DNA from: Megaleporinus macrocephalus
Lineage: Eukaryota; Chordata; Actinopteri; Characiformes; Anostomidae
Direction of reading: 5' to 3'
DNA: 64,000 bases
Assembly (NCBI GenBank): GCA_021613375.1
Contig: CM038704.1
Location: 35,171,488-35,235,487, forward strand
Under the pieces are notes generated by a model. It saw nothing but the letters and a program-made list of their open reading frames with translations, was not told where the DNA came from and did not search any database. Both the position numbers and the translations under genes were made by a program. Positions within the stretch are counted from its first letter, which is position 1; each line of letters starts with the position of its first letter. Below, in pieces: positions 1-14,345 of the stretch.

Positions 1-559
1 TGGCAGTTTGTTTTGAGATAGTAGTCATAATGTATCCAGCAAAGGCAGTAAATTCTTGCTTTGCAACATCCCCAAGACAAACTTTGTGTTTCCTTATATC
101 ATCAATGTCCAAAGAAGAAATTTTTTTAATTTTTCATTTATTATTTTCATTTTTGCAGATTTTAATTTTTCTACATAATTTTAACATGACAGTTGCCCTT
201 TATATCCTGTAAAAGTTTCATGATTAATGGACCAATAGAAATGATTCAAAGCACTCCACATCACATATTTTTTAGATGATACATAATGAGCTAAGCCAAT
301 GGCTTTACTTAGTGAAGTTTTAGCTTTGCAGCTTCTTATTTGAAATTGTTCGAAATTCTGCATAGTGCGACTATGGTAGCAGTAATTTATTATAATTATT
401 ATTAACACATGTTTTAAATCTTAAATGGTAAATGAGCTCATATGTATGTGTTGTGTGTTGGTATTAGTTCATATTTCAAATCCTGAAAAAGAAGCATCTC
501 CCACTGACCTTCAGGGGTCCTACCAAGAAAAACTGAATTAATCAGAGGGTGGGGGTGTG
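1..559. other. Intergenic, no gene recognised
   Basis: AT-rich sequence without a supported exon, splice-bounded ORF or clear repeat. The short ORFs here have no recognisable protein character. Confidence 0.6.
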
Positions 560-2037
<1,478 letters not shown>

Positions 2038-2300
2038 TTCCTTTCTTTCCTAATTTTCTATATTTCATCTCTCTCTTTCTTCCTCTCTCTTTCTATATCT
2101 CTATCATTCTTTGTTCTTTATATTTCTCCTCTCTGTATATCTTTGTGTCATCTCTTTTCTCTCTGTTCTCTATCTCTTTCCCTCTTTCTGTTCTCTCAGT
2201 ATCTATCTTTCTGTCTCTCTCTATCTGTCTGTATCTCTCTCTCTCCCCCTCTCTCTGTTTGTCTCTGTCTCTATATCTCTCTCTTTCTCTCTTTCTGTGG
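2038..2300. repeat. (CT)n-rich pyrimidine tract
   Basis: About 260 nt of CTCT/TTTC variants on the + strand, a mirror in composition of the purine tract at 560-948. Confidence 0.9.
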
Positions 2301-2689
2301 AGGTGAAGGTCACTGCTGTATCTTTGTATTATAGCCTATTTGTTGTTGTGGTGTTGTTTATTGGAGTTTCCTCTGCACTGATATTGATCTTCTTTCACTG
2401 AACAAGCTTCAGATTCTTCCTTCTGCTCTTATCAAGAAGATATAAAGTCCTTATAAAACACACTCTGACTGTAAACTCACTGGGTTGATGCTCTTTAAGG
2501 GCTGTTTTGTTTAATACGTTTATAAATAGCTCTGTTTATAGACATGCAGTTAGACTTCACTTCATCTAACTATATAAAAAGATATAAATGTGATAAAACA
2601 TTGTTTAAAAATAGCTGATCACACCTATCGGAGAACTCCACAGGATGGATGAAGTAACACATAAATGAAAGAACAATGTTGCTGATGGA

Positions 2690-3390
2690 TGAAGGAATCA
2701 GCGAGTGAAATAGATAATAGATGTTTAGATGTACACATGAAAGTACAATGTTGGTGTTTAGATAACGAAATGAACACATGAAGATACAATGTTGGTGTTT
2801 GGATAAAGAATGAACACATCAAGGTACAATGTTGGGGTATGGATAAAGGAATGAACACATGAAGGAACAATGTTGGTGAATGGATAAAGGAATGAACACA
2901 TGAAGGTATAATGTTGGTGTATGGATAAAGGAATGAACACATGAAGGTACAATGTTGGTGTTTGTATAAAGAAATGAACGCATGAACTAACAATGTTGGT
3001 GTTTGGATAAAGAAATGAACGCATGAACTAACAATGTTGGTGTTTGGATAAAGAAATGAACGCATGAAGGAACAATGTTGGTATTTGGATAAAGGAATGG
3101 ACACATGAAGGTCCAACGGTGGTGTTTGGATAAAGAAATGAACGCATGAAGGAATATTGGTGTATGAATAAAGGATTGCACAGATGAAGAAACAATATTG
3201 GGGTATTTATAAAAGAAGGAATGTATAAAAGAACAGTATCGCTGTAAGGACAAAGGAGTGAACACTTGAAGGACCGATGTTAGTGTATGAATAAAGGAAT
3301 GAAAAAATGAAGAAACAATGTTGTTGATGGATAAAAGAATGAACGGGTGAAGGAACAATGTTAGTGTATAAATAAAGGAATAAAGGGTGA
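2690..3390. repeat. 41-bp minisatellite, about 17 degenerate copies
   Basis: The unit contains ACAATGTTGGTGTTTGGATA then AAGGAATGAACACATGAAGG. The GTTGG landmark recurs at 2,791, 2,831, 2,872, 2,913, 2,954 and 2,995, a 40-41-bp period. Middle copies are closest; both flanks decay. Long minus-strand ORFs across it are artefacts. Confidence 0.9.
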
Positions 3391-4441
3391 CAGGCAACTG
3401 TAGACAGGAGGTCTAGCTTACTAGCTTTTTGTTATGCTGGGTTAGCTTTAGCTCTGAAACTGTTTTGTGTGGGCGGGGCAAGAGACATTAGCCTTGTGAT
3501 TGGTTAGGGCAATGCCTACAGAAGCATTACCCAAGATTAGGACAACCCAGCTCATGTGGAAAGGAGAGATATATGGTGGGATATATCAGTCATTTATTAG
3601 ACTTTGGGAAGATATTGATGAAACATACTCTGTACATGTACATTGAGGTCTATAGGAACAGAAGTAACTTTATTAAAAAGGAAAGCTTATGTTTAAGTAT
3701 CTTGGAAATTTACAATACAGCAAAGAGAAAAAAATAAGATATAAGCCCTTCATGTTCAGTAAATTTAAAATGTACTCAGTAGTATTAAAACGGTTCGGTC
3801 GATAGCATTAAAAGCATTATGTTTTGTGATACTCTGTGCTGGAAATGTGCAGTCTTCCATTATCTGAGCACACAAAGCTTTGAGGGTCTGTGCGGTTGGA
3901 ATAATTGCTTGAGTCGTTTTGCATATGTCAAGTGATGCCTTTGGAAATGTCAGTCTGTGCTGGCTGTAGTCACCGTCTGCATTCAGATTGCTCAGACACA
4001 CAACAGACCGGAGGTGCGTATCTCAATTCATAATCGATAAGCCACTAAACTCCTGGTCATCTATCACAGCGCTGCTCGCCACAAAGTCTCAGCCCTTCAC
4101 TTAATGAGAGGAGAAGCCACTCATATTAGCCCTTTAAAGTATATAATAAAGTATAGCTGGTTTTAGTAAAATCCTTTAAAAGCCACAGTCTTACATTTTT
4201 GCATCTAACAAATTAACATTAATGTTTTTTGTAAATGTATACAGAATAATATTCTTATATCATTTATTTATTACTTTTGCCTAAACCGGTTAAAACTGCT
4301 TATATTACCCTATTTACAGCATAAAATAAGAATATATCTGATATTGGTAAAACCTACAGTTACATATTTTTAGTTTATATGAATTTTTAGCATTCATATA
4401 AAGTGATATTTTTGCTGTTGTTATTATTATAGTATTATAAC

Positions 4442-4442
<1 letters not shown>
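3391..4442. other. Intergenic, no gene recognised
   Basis: Ordinary AT-rich sequence; no exon with plausible splice sites or known motif was seen. Confidence 0.5.

Positions 4443-4477
<35 letters not shown>
4443..4477. repeat. (ATT)n microsatellite
   Basis: About 11 tandem ATT units. Confidence 0.9.
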
Positions 4478-4479
<2 letters not shown>

Positions 4480-4671
4480 TTTTAGATCATTGCTTAATTT
4501 TGCTCAAGCGGCATAAACAAATTTTGCTAAACTGCTTTCAAAGCTACAAACATATATTAAGTGTATATTATCATATGGTTATACATTTATACATAATAAT
4601 ATCATTTCACTTTTTAATTTATTTATTTTTGCTTCATCCTGTTTAAACAGACCATATGAGTCCTGTAAAGC

Positions 4672-4674
<3 letters not shown>

Positions 4675-4746
<72 letters not shown>
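4675..4746. repeat. (TA)n microsatellite
   Basis: About 35 TA dinucleotides, roughly 200 nt upstream of the GC-rich promoter. Confidence 0.95.
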
Positions 4747-4750
<4 letters not shown>

Positions 4751-4929
4751 TCTCTTTCTTTTCTATTTATTACTATATTATTACAGTCTTTGCGTTTAAT
4801 CTTGTTCGAACTGGTCATAGTAGCCCTTTAAAGCGTTGAACAGAAATCTGGCTGCCTTTGATAAAAGTTATCTTTAATCAATTTAAACTGAATAGTATCA
4901 ACTTTACCTCGTTGTTGTGGTATGACAAT

Positions 4930-5420
4930 TTTATGGCACAGGACGTGTTAAGAATTCCGCTTTCTGTTCGCTCTGTGGGCGGGCCAAGAGAGAAACATCG
5001 CTTGCTCATTGGCTTCGCTATCGTCACGTGGATATGGGGGGGGTTAGGGTGTATCCCCAACAGACGCCTAGATGCCTACTTAGCGCTATTGCCACAAAGC
5101 GGGAAAACGAGGAATCCTGATAGGATCATAACGAGGGGACCTGCTGAGTGCGTAAGTGTGTGCTTGAATTGGGACACGCCAACCTCCCCAATCCTTCACC
5201 TAGCCGACTTTCACTGACTGCTCCGAACAAAAAGCCGGCAAATAGGAAGGCAGCTCGCGCCTGGGCCCGCCCCCCTCCTCTCGGCTCGCTTTACAAGAGC
5301 AGCAAACGTTGACAAGTGGAACAAAATGGCTGCAGACGAGGCCAGCGACGTTTTAGTGTGAAGGCGTTTTTATGTTTCTTGGGGACACTCCGCATATTCG
5401 CACATGGATGTTTCGACGTT
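4930..5420 (+). promoter_or_regulatory. tnrc6c: GC-rich promoter region of tnrc6c
   Basis: A CpG-rich island in an otherwise very AT-rich sequence, directly upstream of a noncoding exon that ends in a strong donor. It contains a CCAAT-box core in ATTGG orientation near 5,008, a CACGTG E-box near 5,024, and GC-box-like runs around 5,265-5,285. No TATA box is placed at a fixed distance, which fits a dispersed CpG-type promoter. The transcription start is not visible and is assumed near 5,290. Confidence 0.6.
5326..5361 (+). CDS. Upstream ORF 1 in the 5'UTR (11 codons)
   Basis: A short ORF, MAADEASDVLV then TGA, sits just inside the proposed 5'UTR. Its ATG has the best context in this exon: A at -3 and G at +4. 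If included in the mRNA it would be expected to capture scanning ribosomes and damp translation of the main ORF. Whether it is transcribed depends on the true start site. Confidence 0.35.
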   Translation: MAADEASDVLV

Positions 5421-6007
5421 AGATGCTTTTTTTATTTTTTTTATTATTATTCTTGAAAAAAAACCAACAAAATGACATTTCTGGATTATATCTCGAGCTG
5501 AATCTCTAGTGTTTTTTTTGTTTGTGTGTTTTTTTCCCCTCAAGCTAGCAATCCGACTTCTTTTTTGCACTTTATTAATCTGAGCCGAACATATTCGACA
5601 AAAAAGCTTCACAACTGCCCACTGTCTTTTATTTTGCACCTAGATGTGACGTAACAGCTGATGACCAATTTAAATATATACCAGTGTACTTGAACAAAAT
5701 GTTTTGTCCTCCTCTGAGGCTGTAAAAGTTTTCGTTTTCCTTAAATGCAAGTATTAAATGTAATATTGTTTTCCACTGATTTAAGGGTGAGGATTGTTTG
5801 CCTTGAAGTGGAAGCTGCTCAGTGCTATTTTTTTCTTTATATTGGACTAGTCCATCACTTGGATCTGCCAGATTAAGATTAGATTAGATTGTATTCTAAT
5901 CTTCACTCGACTTTACGGGTACCTTTTTTATTATTATATAATTCTTTTTATTTTTTGGAAAGAATACTTTGCCTTTCTGCTCCAGAAACCCCCTTCAGCC
6001 ATCAGTC

Positions 6008-6045
6008 ATGCAGTCTGAAAAGCTGCCCAAGGTGGAACTGCAAAG
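6008..6045 (+). CDS. Upstream ORF 2, spanning the exon 1/exon 2 junction
   Basis: ATG at 6,008 encodes MQSEKLPKVELQ up to the donor. With exon 2 it completes one serine codon and stops at TGA 18,065-18,067, giving a 13-codon uORF across the first splice junction. The first bases of exon 2 carry stops in this frame and in the main frame (TAA at 18,075), so translation of TNRC6C must restart at 18,102. Confidence 0.35.
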
Positions 6046-9000
6046 GTAAGTTGGACTAATGACCACATAATCCGCTTTAGAACCCCTGTTTTCTGCTCTG
6101 CCCTGTGATTTCCCAGCTCACAATGCACTACAAGTTCTTGATGGCATGCATGCCTTATTATGTAGGTATTGCATGGGGTGTAGGGCATTGCATGCTTTTG
6201 TTGTAAACCTGAAACCGAATGTAAGCTCCATGCTGCTGTAATTAAACCCTAATTATGTAATGCCCTGGCCACGTGACATGTTTTTGGATCTCCTAGGATG
6301 GTTTTTTTTTGTTTTGTTTTTTTATCATTTTTGCATCAGATTTCCTGGATCTGGCCCTACTGGAGCAAAGCCGAGATCCAGAACACCAGTATGGTGGTTA
6401 TTGTAATTTGGAAGATTATATTAAGCTAAAATGAGGGAAAGTCATGATTAATTACATATATAAGATATATTAGTGCATGGTTGACTTTTATTAAAAAAGT
6501 ACAAGCCTCTGATAACAGTAAAGTGCTTTTATTTATTGTTAAGATTGAATAGATTTAATAATGAGGGCACTTTTGGTTTAGGTCATCTTTTTAGATATTC
6601 GTTGAAAATTTAGGTCTTATTTTGTCTGTGAAATTGTGTTTTTGATCTCCTGAGCTCCACAGAAATTCAAGAGGTCTCTAAAATGTATGAATGTGATTAA
6701 GTTTGCATTGGTGTCCTTGTTGTTACTTAATAATAAGCCTTGGGATGTAACAAAAGTCTCCATGTTTAAGAAGTTAAGGTTTTTGTATGTCTGTAAGTCT
6801 AAGATAGCAGTAAATTCTTATTATTGTTATTATTGATTTGTTTGTTGTTTCTGCATATTAAGGCTTATTTTGTGCACATTGCGTTTGACTATCAGCAGCA
6901 TAACCTGGATTCTATCTCAGCTGGTTTATTATTTCATGGATGTTGGGTTTATATGAGACGAGTTTAATATTGGCCAAGTAGATTAGATTAGATAATCTGC
7001 GTTCTAGTTTTCAGTTGTCGTAAAGAAATAGAACGTAACTTTATTAGGCCAATTAAAATGACCGCACATTCCATTGTGATTGGCCAACTTTATGCAGTGC
7101 TATAGCATAACAAATTAGTCGCACAATTGCTTCATATTGTCCTAAATATTTATTTAATTATTTAATTATTATTATTAATATTATTCTTTTTTTGAGACAA
7201 GAAAGTTCTCAAAAAATGCAGGCTTGAAATGAGCTTCTTGTTGAAGTATTTCTTTATCTTTTAGCTTTTTGAGTCAGTTAAAATCTCATTTCTTTCTGGC
7301 TTTTCTGGTATTTCAAGTATTTTCACCCTAAAATGTAAAGGTTAAGTACCTATCTGAAAGCACTGCGCCGCTCTTTCAGCTCAATTCAGCTCAATTCAGC
7401 TCAATTCATAAAAAAACTCAGGGTCTTTCAGCAGTGCTTGAAAGAAAGACTATGCACAGTCACACAAATGTGCCTCGCCAGATCATTTCCTAAGTGTGAG
7501 TGTCCTTGTGTTTGCTTATTGAGCAGCTATTTCCATTTAAAACTCTGCAGACCTGGGCCTGCTGTATCTCCAGGCACTTCTTCGTGGAGGTCCTTGTCTT
7601 TGGGATTGAAACGTCACAGAGTTTTGTTATTTTTCTCTCAAAACGCCTCCTCTTTTTGATTGAACTGTCATCGCTCTTCACGTTCGGGCTGCAATCTGTC
7701 CTCGGGCGCTCGGTTTACGCTGTTTGGTATCTCCATCATGGTCTAAATCACGGAGCGTAATTTTCTCTCCTTCGATCTATTTTCTTGCTCCTGTGCGTCA
7801 CACTCCATTGGGGTTGATGAAATGAGATTAAATGGATGGGGACATGGTGGAGAATGCCTAATGCCTCTGCGCATATGCACGAGCCATAATACCAGCCTCT
7901 GCAATTGTGTTATATGCAGATGTTCAAAAGTTTAAGGACTCACAGCTTTTCATGCACATGATATTATATTAACCTGTATTAACACATTAAACTTTGTGTT
8001 TCAGCATTCTGTGACATATGAAGTAAAATGATTGATTTTATTAGCATACTAGGGTAAGGAAAGGAAAATTATATTTGTTTTGAGAACAATACAATATGAA
8101 TATCACAGCATGTATCTAAATTTCTTATCTTGTTGAAAAAAGAGAAAGCTTCTATTCAGAAGACTTACTTTCTATTTATAACTCTTGTAACTAAGTGTTG
8201 CTATAGTGATATAAATCGAGTCATGTTTTACAGTTTCTTATTAGGCTAAACGTATAACTCGCTCTAAATGTAGGGATCATTTTACAAACTGAGTATTCCG
8301 TAATGCTTGTCCATCTTTAAAAAAACAGTAATTACAATAGAACATGCTCAGGAGCAGAGCTTAGACAGAACAATTGTCTGTCCAGCTGCTTTGGGCCCCT
8401 TGCTATTGGGGTATGAAAGCAGACCTTCGAGTCAAGGGTCAACGGGAAACACTGGGGTCATTCAGTCACTGTCAAAAGGCTAAAAAAACTCCTGTCAGTG
8501 AATTAGGTGATTCAGTGGTGCCGGTTTTGCACTTGAGTGGCTCTATAGACACAAAGCGCGCTCTCACATACATATCCTGAGAGATTTACTTGCCTCTAGA
8601 AGAGTCACATGCTGGGTGTTAGAGTAATGAGTGCTTGATTTAAAGCAATAGTTTGGTGCAAAGTCAATTTTTCCCAATTTGCTTCGAATGTAGTCAGTCA
8701 GCGAAGATAAGTTTGGTTTCTAAGCCTGTGCGGTCTGGTTATGTAATCAGATGTTGGCGGTGATTGTTGGGTTAGATGACTACGATGCTTCTGTGGCTTT
8801 GGGAAGGAGAAATGATGGAAGGCTTTAGAAGACTCATTTAATTTTAATCAGCTTGCTAACTTATATTAAGTTATGCACATACATGATCTCAGCATTGTCT
8901 TGTAAAATCATATTATTCTTTATAATACCCAATAGTAACGTTGAAACTCACTAATATACTGAGCACATGTAGCAGTCGTAACGTTTCTCGTAACGTTTTT

Positions 9001-12000
9001 GTGATCTATCAAAACAAGACGTAAAATAGTTAAAATATGATGGGTTACTCTGAGTATATACACTTGGTTCATATCCCAGTTTGCACTATTCCAGTTGGTG
9101 GGGTGGAAACTGACATTGCTTGTAGGCTACATTAACCTCATTGCTCCAGTGCTAAAGATGTCTTGGCTGATCAGCTACATAAAGAGTTGGGGTGGGGGGG
9201 TGATGGGGTGTGGGGTGGAGGCTTTGTGTGGAAAGATTTTGTGACTCGCTTTAATCTCTGACATTTCTGAAACAGCTGATAGGACATTTTAGGCTAATAG
9301 AATTCTTGTCCTGTAGCAGATCTGTGCGTGTGTGTGTGTGGGACAGTGTGTTCTCTGCATATCAGACGCTGAGTGTGACGGGTGGGTAGGGGTACGCTTG
9401 GGGGAACAGTCAGCATCAGGCCTTTGGAAAAATGTTAATTCTAGGGCTGTCACTAACTAGTTAGTAATAATGAGGTAATGTGTTGATTCTTTTAAGACAA
9501 TGAAAGTATGCTTAATTCAACAAGAAAGTTTGCCTTTTAGAGATCTCAGAAGGAACTTTTTTAAAAAATGTGTGTGTAAAAGCTTGGTGGCCAAAAATAG
9601 ACATTTGTTTCCATATTTTTTTTACATTAAGAATTTGAAACAGGCATTATTAAGGTAGCTGAAGATATCTTTTAATGGCAATATTTGAGAAATGTGGAGA
9701 AATAATTTCATAACATTTTTGCATTTCTAAAATTATTCCATTTCTTTTTTAGTGATGCATACAATTAAGACTTGAGTTTGTGTACCAAAAACATTCATAT
9801 TTCATTACCATTTTCTAACCTCCCCTTATATCTTTCAGTTAAGACTGATATGTAAATGAGACAGTCCTTACAACTTCAGCGAGATTTGAAGGAGCTAAGT
9901 ATGTTTATTTACTCACTGTCCAAATCAAAACAAGTATCTCCAAAATAGCAACTTTACAGGAGAGGACAGAAACTGTCTTTACTTTCAGTGCAAGTCAGTG
10001 GAACCAGAATTTCAGGAGCATTTCTGCATTTCAAAGTATTTCCAGGCTGAATGGCATGTTTTGAACATAGTGTGCCGTGGCCTTTGCGGCAGGTTGGCTC
10101 TAGTTTGATGGGTCAGAGGTGTTACCCAAGGTACGTGTATATTAACCCAGCTCTGTTACAGAGGCAGTACACACAGTGCATTCTAGTAATAAAGTCCTCT
10201 ACGAATGCTGCTGGTGCAGCTTGGCACATGCATCGAAGACAGAAGACGTGTTTGTCGTAAGTGTTTTATTATTGCCAAGTTTTCCAGATTCCAGACATTC
10301 TTAAAAAAAAAAAACTCCCAGTATCATCTTTTCCGCTTCCATGTTCCACAGTTCACCAGTGTTTCTCTTTTAATAAACATTTTGCAACATTTTGTCCAGG
10401 CTGAAGGCAGCCCTAGTTTCCATGACCTCACAATAAATTTAAAACATGCAGGTTAGTCTCCACTTAGGGACCTCCCTTATTTTTAATAGCGCAGCTAATT
10501 CTGAACGATTCTGCAGGTTTTGTTTGGCAGTATTTTTTCTTCTTAGGAGGACCAGCGCATCCATTTTTTCCAGATCTGAGGATTGAATGGTGATATGCTA
10601 TAGTCACCACAGCTGTACGTAATCTAGGCTATAATTTAAATTGCAGCTCTTGCGATTTGAAGATTGCAGACTTTAAATTTGTGTTTTTGATATCAATTCT
10701 ACAAATTGTTTAGCCGGAAGTGCAGCTGCACAAACCTCAGTTCAGAACGGCTGAATGCTCCAGTGTGAAAAAGCTCCTGTTCTTATGGAGGCCCTGCAGG
10801 TTCTGCTCAGCTGTGCTGGTGTTTAGACTCAGAATGTTACAGTGTGTGTTTGAACAGGAACGGTTCCGCCCGTCTGCTGAATGAAAGTGACTAATTTATG
10901 AGCTCTTTCCTTCCTCTAAGCATCTACACGGGTTTCCGTTATTAGCTCATCGCTAACTGTTTAGCTCAGTGGTGAATCAGATTCTCTGATGTAAGAGGCT
11001 GAAATCGCTTGTGTGTGTGTATGTGTGTGAGCACTGTGAATAGGTTGGACTGAGTCCGGGGAATTGTCTCTGAGCCCCCTCTCTCTCGGTAAACGGCCAA
11101 GTCTTGGGTAAGCAGTGATAGTTCAGCAAAAATCTAATTTACCCTCAAATATAATAGTTGATTTAGCGTTTAGCCTGTTCCTCAGAGGTTTCCTAATGAT
11201 GCTGAACCTGTAGAATGTTGTTGGAAACAAAAATCTCCGTACATATTTAATTTCCCCTTTTCTTATTCCTCTAATTTGTCTGATTGTTGTGATTATAAAT
11301 AAGCATGACCAGAGTTTTCTCAGCCGATGTACACATGGACCACACAGATTACTGATGACCTCAAAACCAGCAGAAGTACAGGAGCAGTTAACATGTTGTA
11401 AACTGTGGAGTTGCTTTAAAAGGAAGTCAAATCTTTGTGTTCTTTCTAATGAAGTTAATCTTCTTCTTCTTCTTGTGTTTTTTTAAATGTAACATCCCTC
11501 TATGTGTGAGCTGGATAATCTTGGGTAACACTTCAGTAATCATTCTCTTAACCAATCACAAGGCTGGCGTCTCTGGCCCCATCCACATAAAACAGTTTCA
11601 GAGCCAAAGCTGACCAGCATAACTAAAAACTAGCAAGCCAGACCTCCTGACTGTAGCTGCCCATCACCTGTCCATTCATTTATTCATTCCCTGATTTCTT
11701 CCTTTCCCTCCGTGATCTATAGGTAACATTTGTTCTTTATCCGTTTATTCGTTTGTCCGCGCACCTGCATATAGCCTTTATCAGTTTCTTTACATATTGC
11801 TTTGTCCTTCTGTTTGCCTGTCCATCTGTCATCTGTAGATCTGAGACCTTTTCCCGTCCAGTTAGCATCACATATAGGCTGGATAATAATATTTTACTCT
11901 GTTATCTCTGTAACTTATTTAAGGTACTCTGCTGAACATTAAGAACCTTGCTTTTATGACACTGACCAGCTCCATGTTTTATTAGAAATTGAGGTTGATT

Positions 12001-12994
12001 AGTTTGGTTTAACCGCTTTATAAATGTGAAAGGACGTGACATGTTAGTGTTGAGGTTGTTGTATTCATAGTTTTTAATAGTATTTTTAAAAGTAGTAGTA
12101 TTTTGTCTTTTCGTGACTTCTTAGATATTACATTACATCTTCCAATCACCCTGCAGTAAGCTTTTTGTAAGATTACTATAAGTATTATTGTAAGAAAGTT
12201 TAACGGAAATCGTTGCAGTTGATTGACAAAGAGTTTTGTTTGTTTTTAAAAATATGCTTAAAACAAGCAACATTATTCGCCAATGTACTGAGATCACTTC
12301 CCTCGATAAACTAAGCAAATAAAAAATTCAGATAATGTTATAATCTTTTTAAATTGTGTCCCAATTTCAAGGTTACAGTCTCTCCTCATGAACTTCTGTG
12401 CTTAAAAAGTCTTGCAGTGTGCAGCGTAGTGAACCATCAACCTGGAGCGAAAATAAATAAATAAACAGCAGTGAAGGTCAGTTGATGTTTTATTTGTCTG
12501 GAGAACCCGCGGTATCTTAGTGCATGCTTATAGGTGCAGGGGGAGTTGATGTTATTTTCAGTGATGTGTTTTAGGGATTATCCTACTAGCGATTTTAAAT
12601 GTAATTATTTTAATATCGGCCTATTACAGGGCTCTATAAATGGAAACCAGTGATTATAAACTGATAGATTAACTTGTTGCTCAGTATATGGAGCTGTTGT
12701 TGCTGCATTCGTGGCCTCCAAACATAAAATAGCTTTTGCTCTTTTGTGCTGGGTGTTGTGAAAAGCTTCCGTCGTCATTGTTCTGTGTGTGTGTGTGGTT
12801 TCTGTGGTAGCAGTCACTGCAGGCTTCAGGATGAATGAATAAATTTTGAGGAACTGTTTTCTCTCTGATCTGTTCACAAGTTTCTTTCTTTCCTGATTTA
12901 GAAAGCAAGAAATGTGAGTTTGATAAATTGTCTCAGAACATCCTGATATTCCTTGCATAATGTGTTTTTTTTTTTATATTATAATCTAAAATAT

Positions 12995-13165
12995 TAATGC
13001 GATCCGCACAGTCATCCTGACAGTTTGTAATACACTACAGGAAGTGTTAGAGGATATGACTTCTATTGTTTAATTTAAAAAGCTCTATAATATTAATCTT
13101 TACCACACAGTCATTCTGACAGATTGTAATACACCACAGGAAGTGTAGAGCGATTTGGCTTCTGT
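12995..13165. repeat. Dispersed repeat, two adjacent copies
   Basis: Two tandem copies of a unit with CAGTCATCCTGACAG, TTGTAATACACTACAGGAAG and GATATGACTTCT-like segments. Related copies occur near 20,600, 21,600 and 22,130 in this gene, so this is an interspersed family, probably a non-autonomous DNA transposon fragment. Confidence 0.65.
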
Positions 13166-14231
13166 ACATTGTGACGTTTTGTGAAGCTATCCGGTCTGTA
13201 CTAGTTTAATGCGACAGTATTTAGGTTCTTTCTATGTGTGAAAACATTTAGGCCAGAGTGCGGGAGACGAGAGGGCTACTGACTAAAACCTGCTCCGTTT
13301 TACGGTCGTTTTGGTTTAGCTGGTTTGGTTCTGGCTCAGCCACTGCTTCCACACGTGCAGCACAGTATACCCTACACATGTGTGTGTGGTTGCAGGAATG
13401 CTGGGTAACCTGTGTGGTTACGTGGGCATCTGTGGGTTGCTAATGCTCCCCTGCTGGAAACGTTAAGTTCTGCGATTTCCACAGTCTAAGAGAGATGGCC
13501 TGGGTTCACTATTAGCCTCGTGGCCTCTTCAGGAGTGGCCCTGTGCCAACACACAAGCCCCCACGCACTCTCTATTTCAGGCTGTTAGTTTCCCTTCTTT
13601 TCTCTGCTAACCAGTATTGTGCTGAAGGAAAACTAAGCTAACTACTGCTGCTGTCCTTATGGAGGAGCGAAGGGGACGCTTTTGTGTTGGCCCCATGTGG
13701 CCAGTCAGCTGGGACATGTTTGGTAGTTGACGTTTGCTTATAACAAGTAGGCTGTTAGGCTTATGAGATGTAGCAACAGCATGGGTCCACACTTATTGAA
13801 CATATATTCAGGGCAGGAAACAATCTGAGTTTTGCTGTTTTTGCTGTACCGACTTGCATCTTTATGATTTAGAGAAGGTTAGTCTTCAGGGGTTCCTAAG
13901 TAAGGTGAATGATTCGCATAAAATAAGTTTAATCTAAAGCCATTTTATGCTTAAGTTGCTCTGTGCATGTTAAGACTGCTCTTTAGATTGATGGATAATG
14001 TATTGGTTCCACCAAAAAGGGCTCCGCTGTTGTTACCATGTGAAGCTTGCAACAGTGAAAGAATCCTTGTACTTCTATAGAAAATTTTGTTTGCTGTTGG
14101 CCTCCTCTTATACCCGTGCTCATTTGCATAAAGTTCTGCTGAAGTTTTTCAGGCAGATTTTGTGGCACGGTGACACCACATCCAGCCATGGGATGCAGTG
14201 AGCTGAAATTGTAAGTGGGCCTTGAATGTGG

Positions 14232-14345
14232 AGTAGGGGTTTATTGATACACTCGGCCCACGATTTGAATTATGATACTGGGTCCGCAATTCTGTATTCT
14301 TACGATATTTTGAACAAAATTTGAATAATGGAATATTATGTCGAT
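14232..14345. mobile_element. hAT-like transposon end fragment
   Basis: TAGGGGTTTATTGATACACT followed by ACGATTTGAATTATGATACT and GGGTCCGCAATTC resembles the TAGGG(A/G)TGTAACGATA...GATACTGGGT ends of common teleost hAT-related elements, as recalled. No matching opposite end was confirmed. Confidence 0.4.

Larger units (their letters stand above)
5290..6045 (+). other. tnrc6c: Exon 1, 5'UTR exon of tnrc6c
   Basis: The exon ends in CAAAG followed by GTAAG at 6,046, a near-perfect donor, and lies just downstream of the GC-rich promoter. It has no long ORF. Its last ATG (6,008) reads 12 codons to the donor; joined to exon 2 it meets TGA at once, so it cannot be the main start. The 5' edge is a guess. 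A separate coding first exon for an N-terminus like mammalian MRELEAK was not found. Confidence 0.5.

Noticed and set aside
2625..3397. Minus-strand ORFs rich in Ser, Phe and His
   Set aside because: They translate the 41-bp minisatellite; frames drift with the repeat and no protein feature is recognised.
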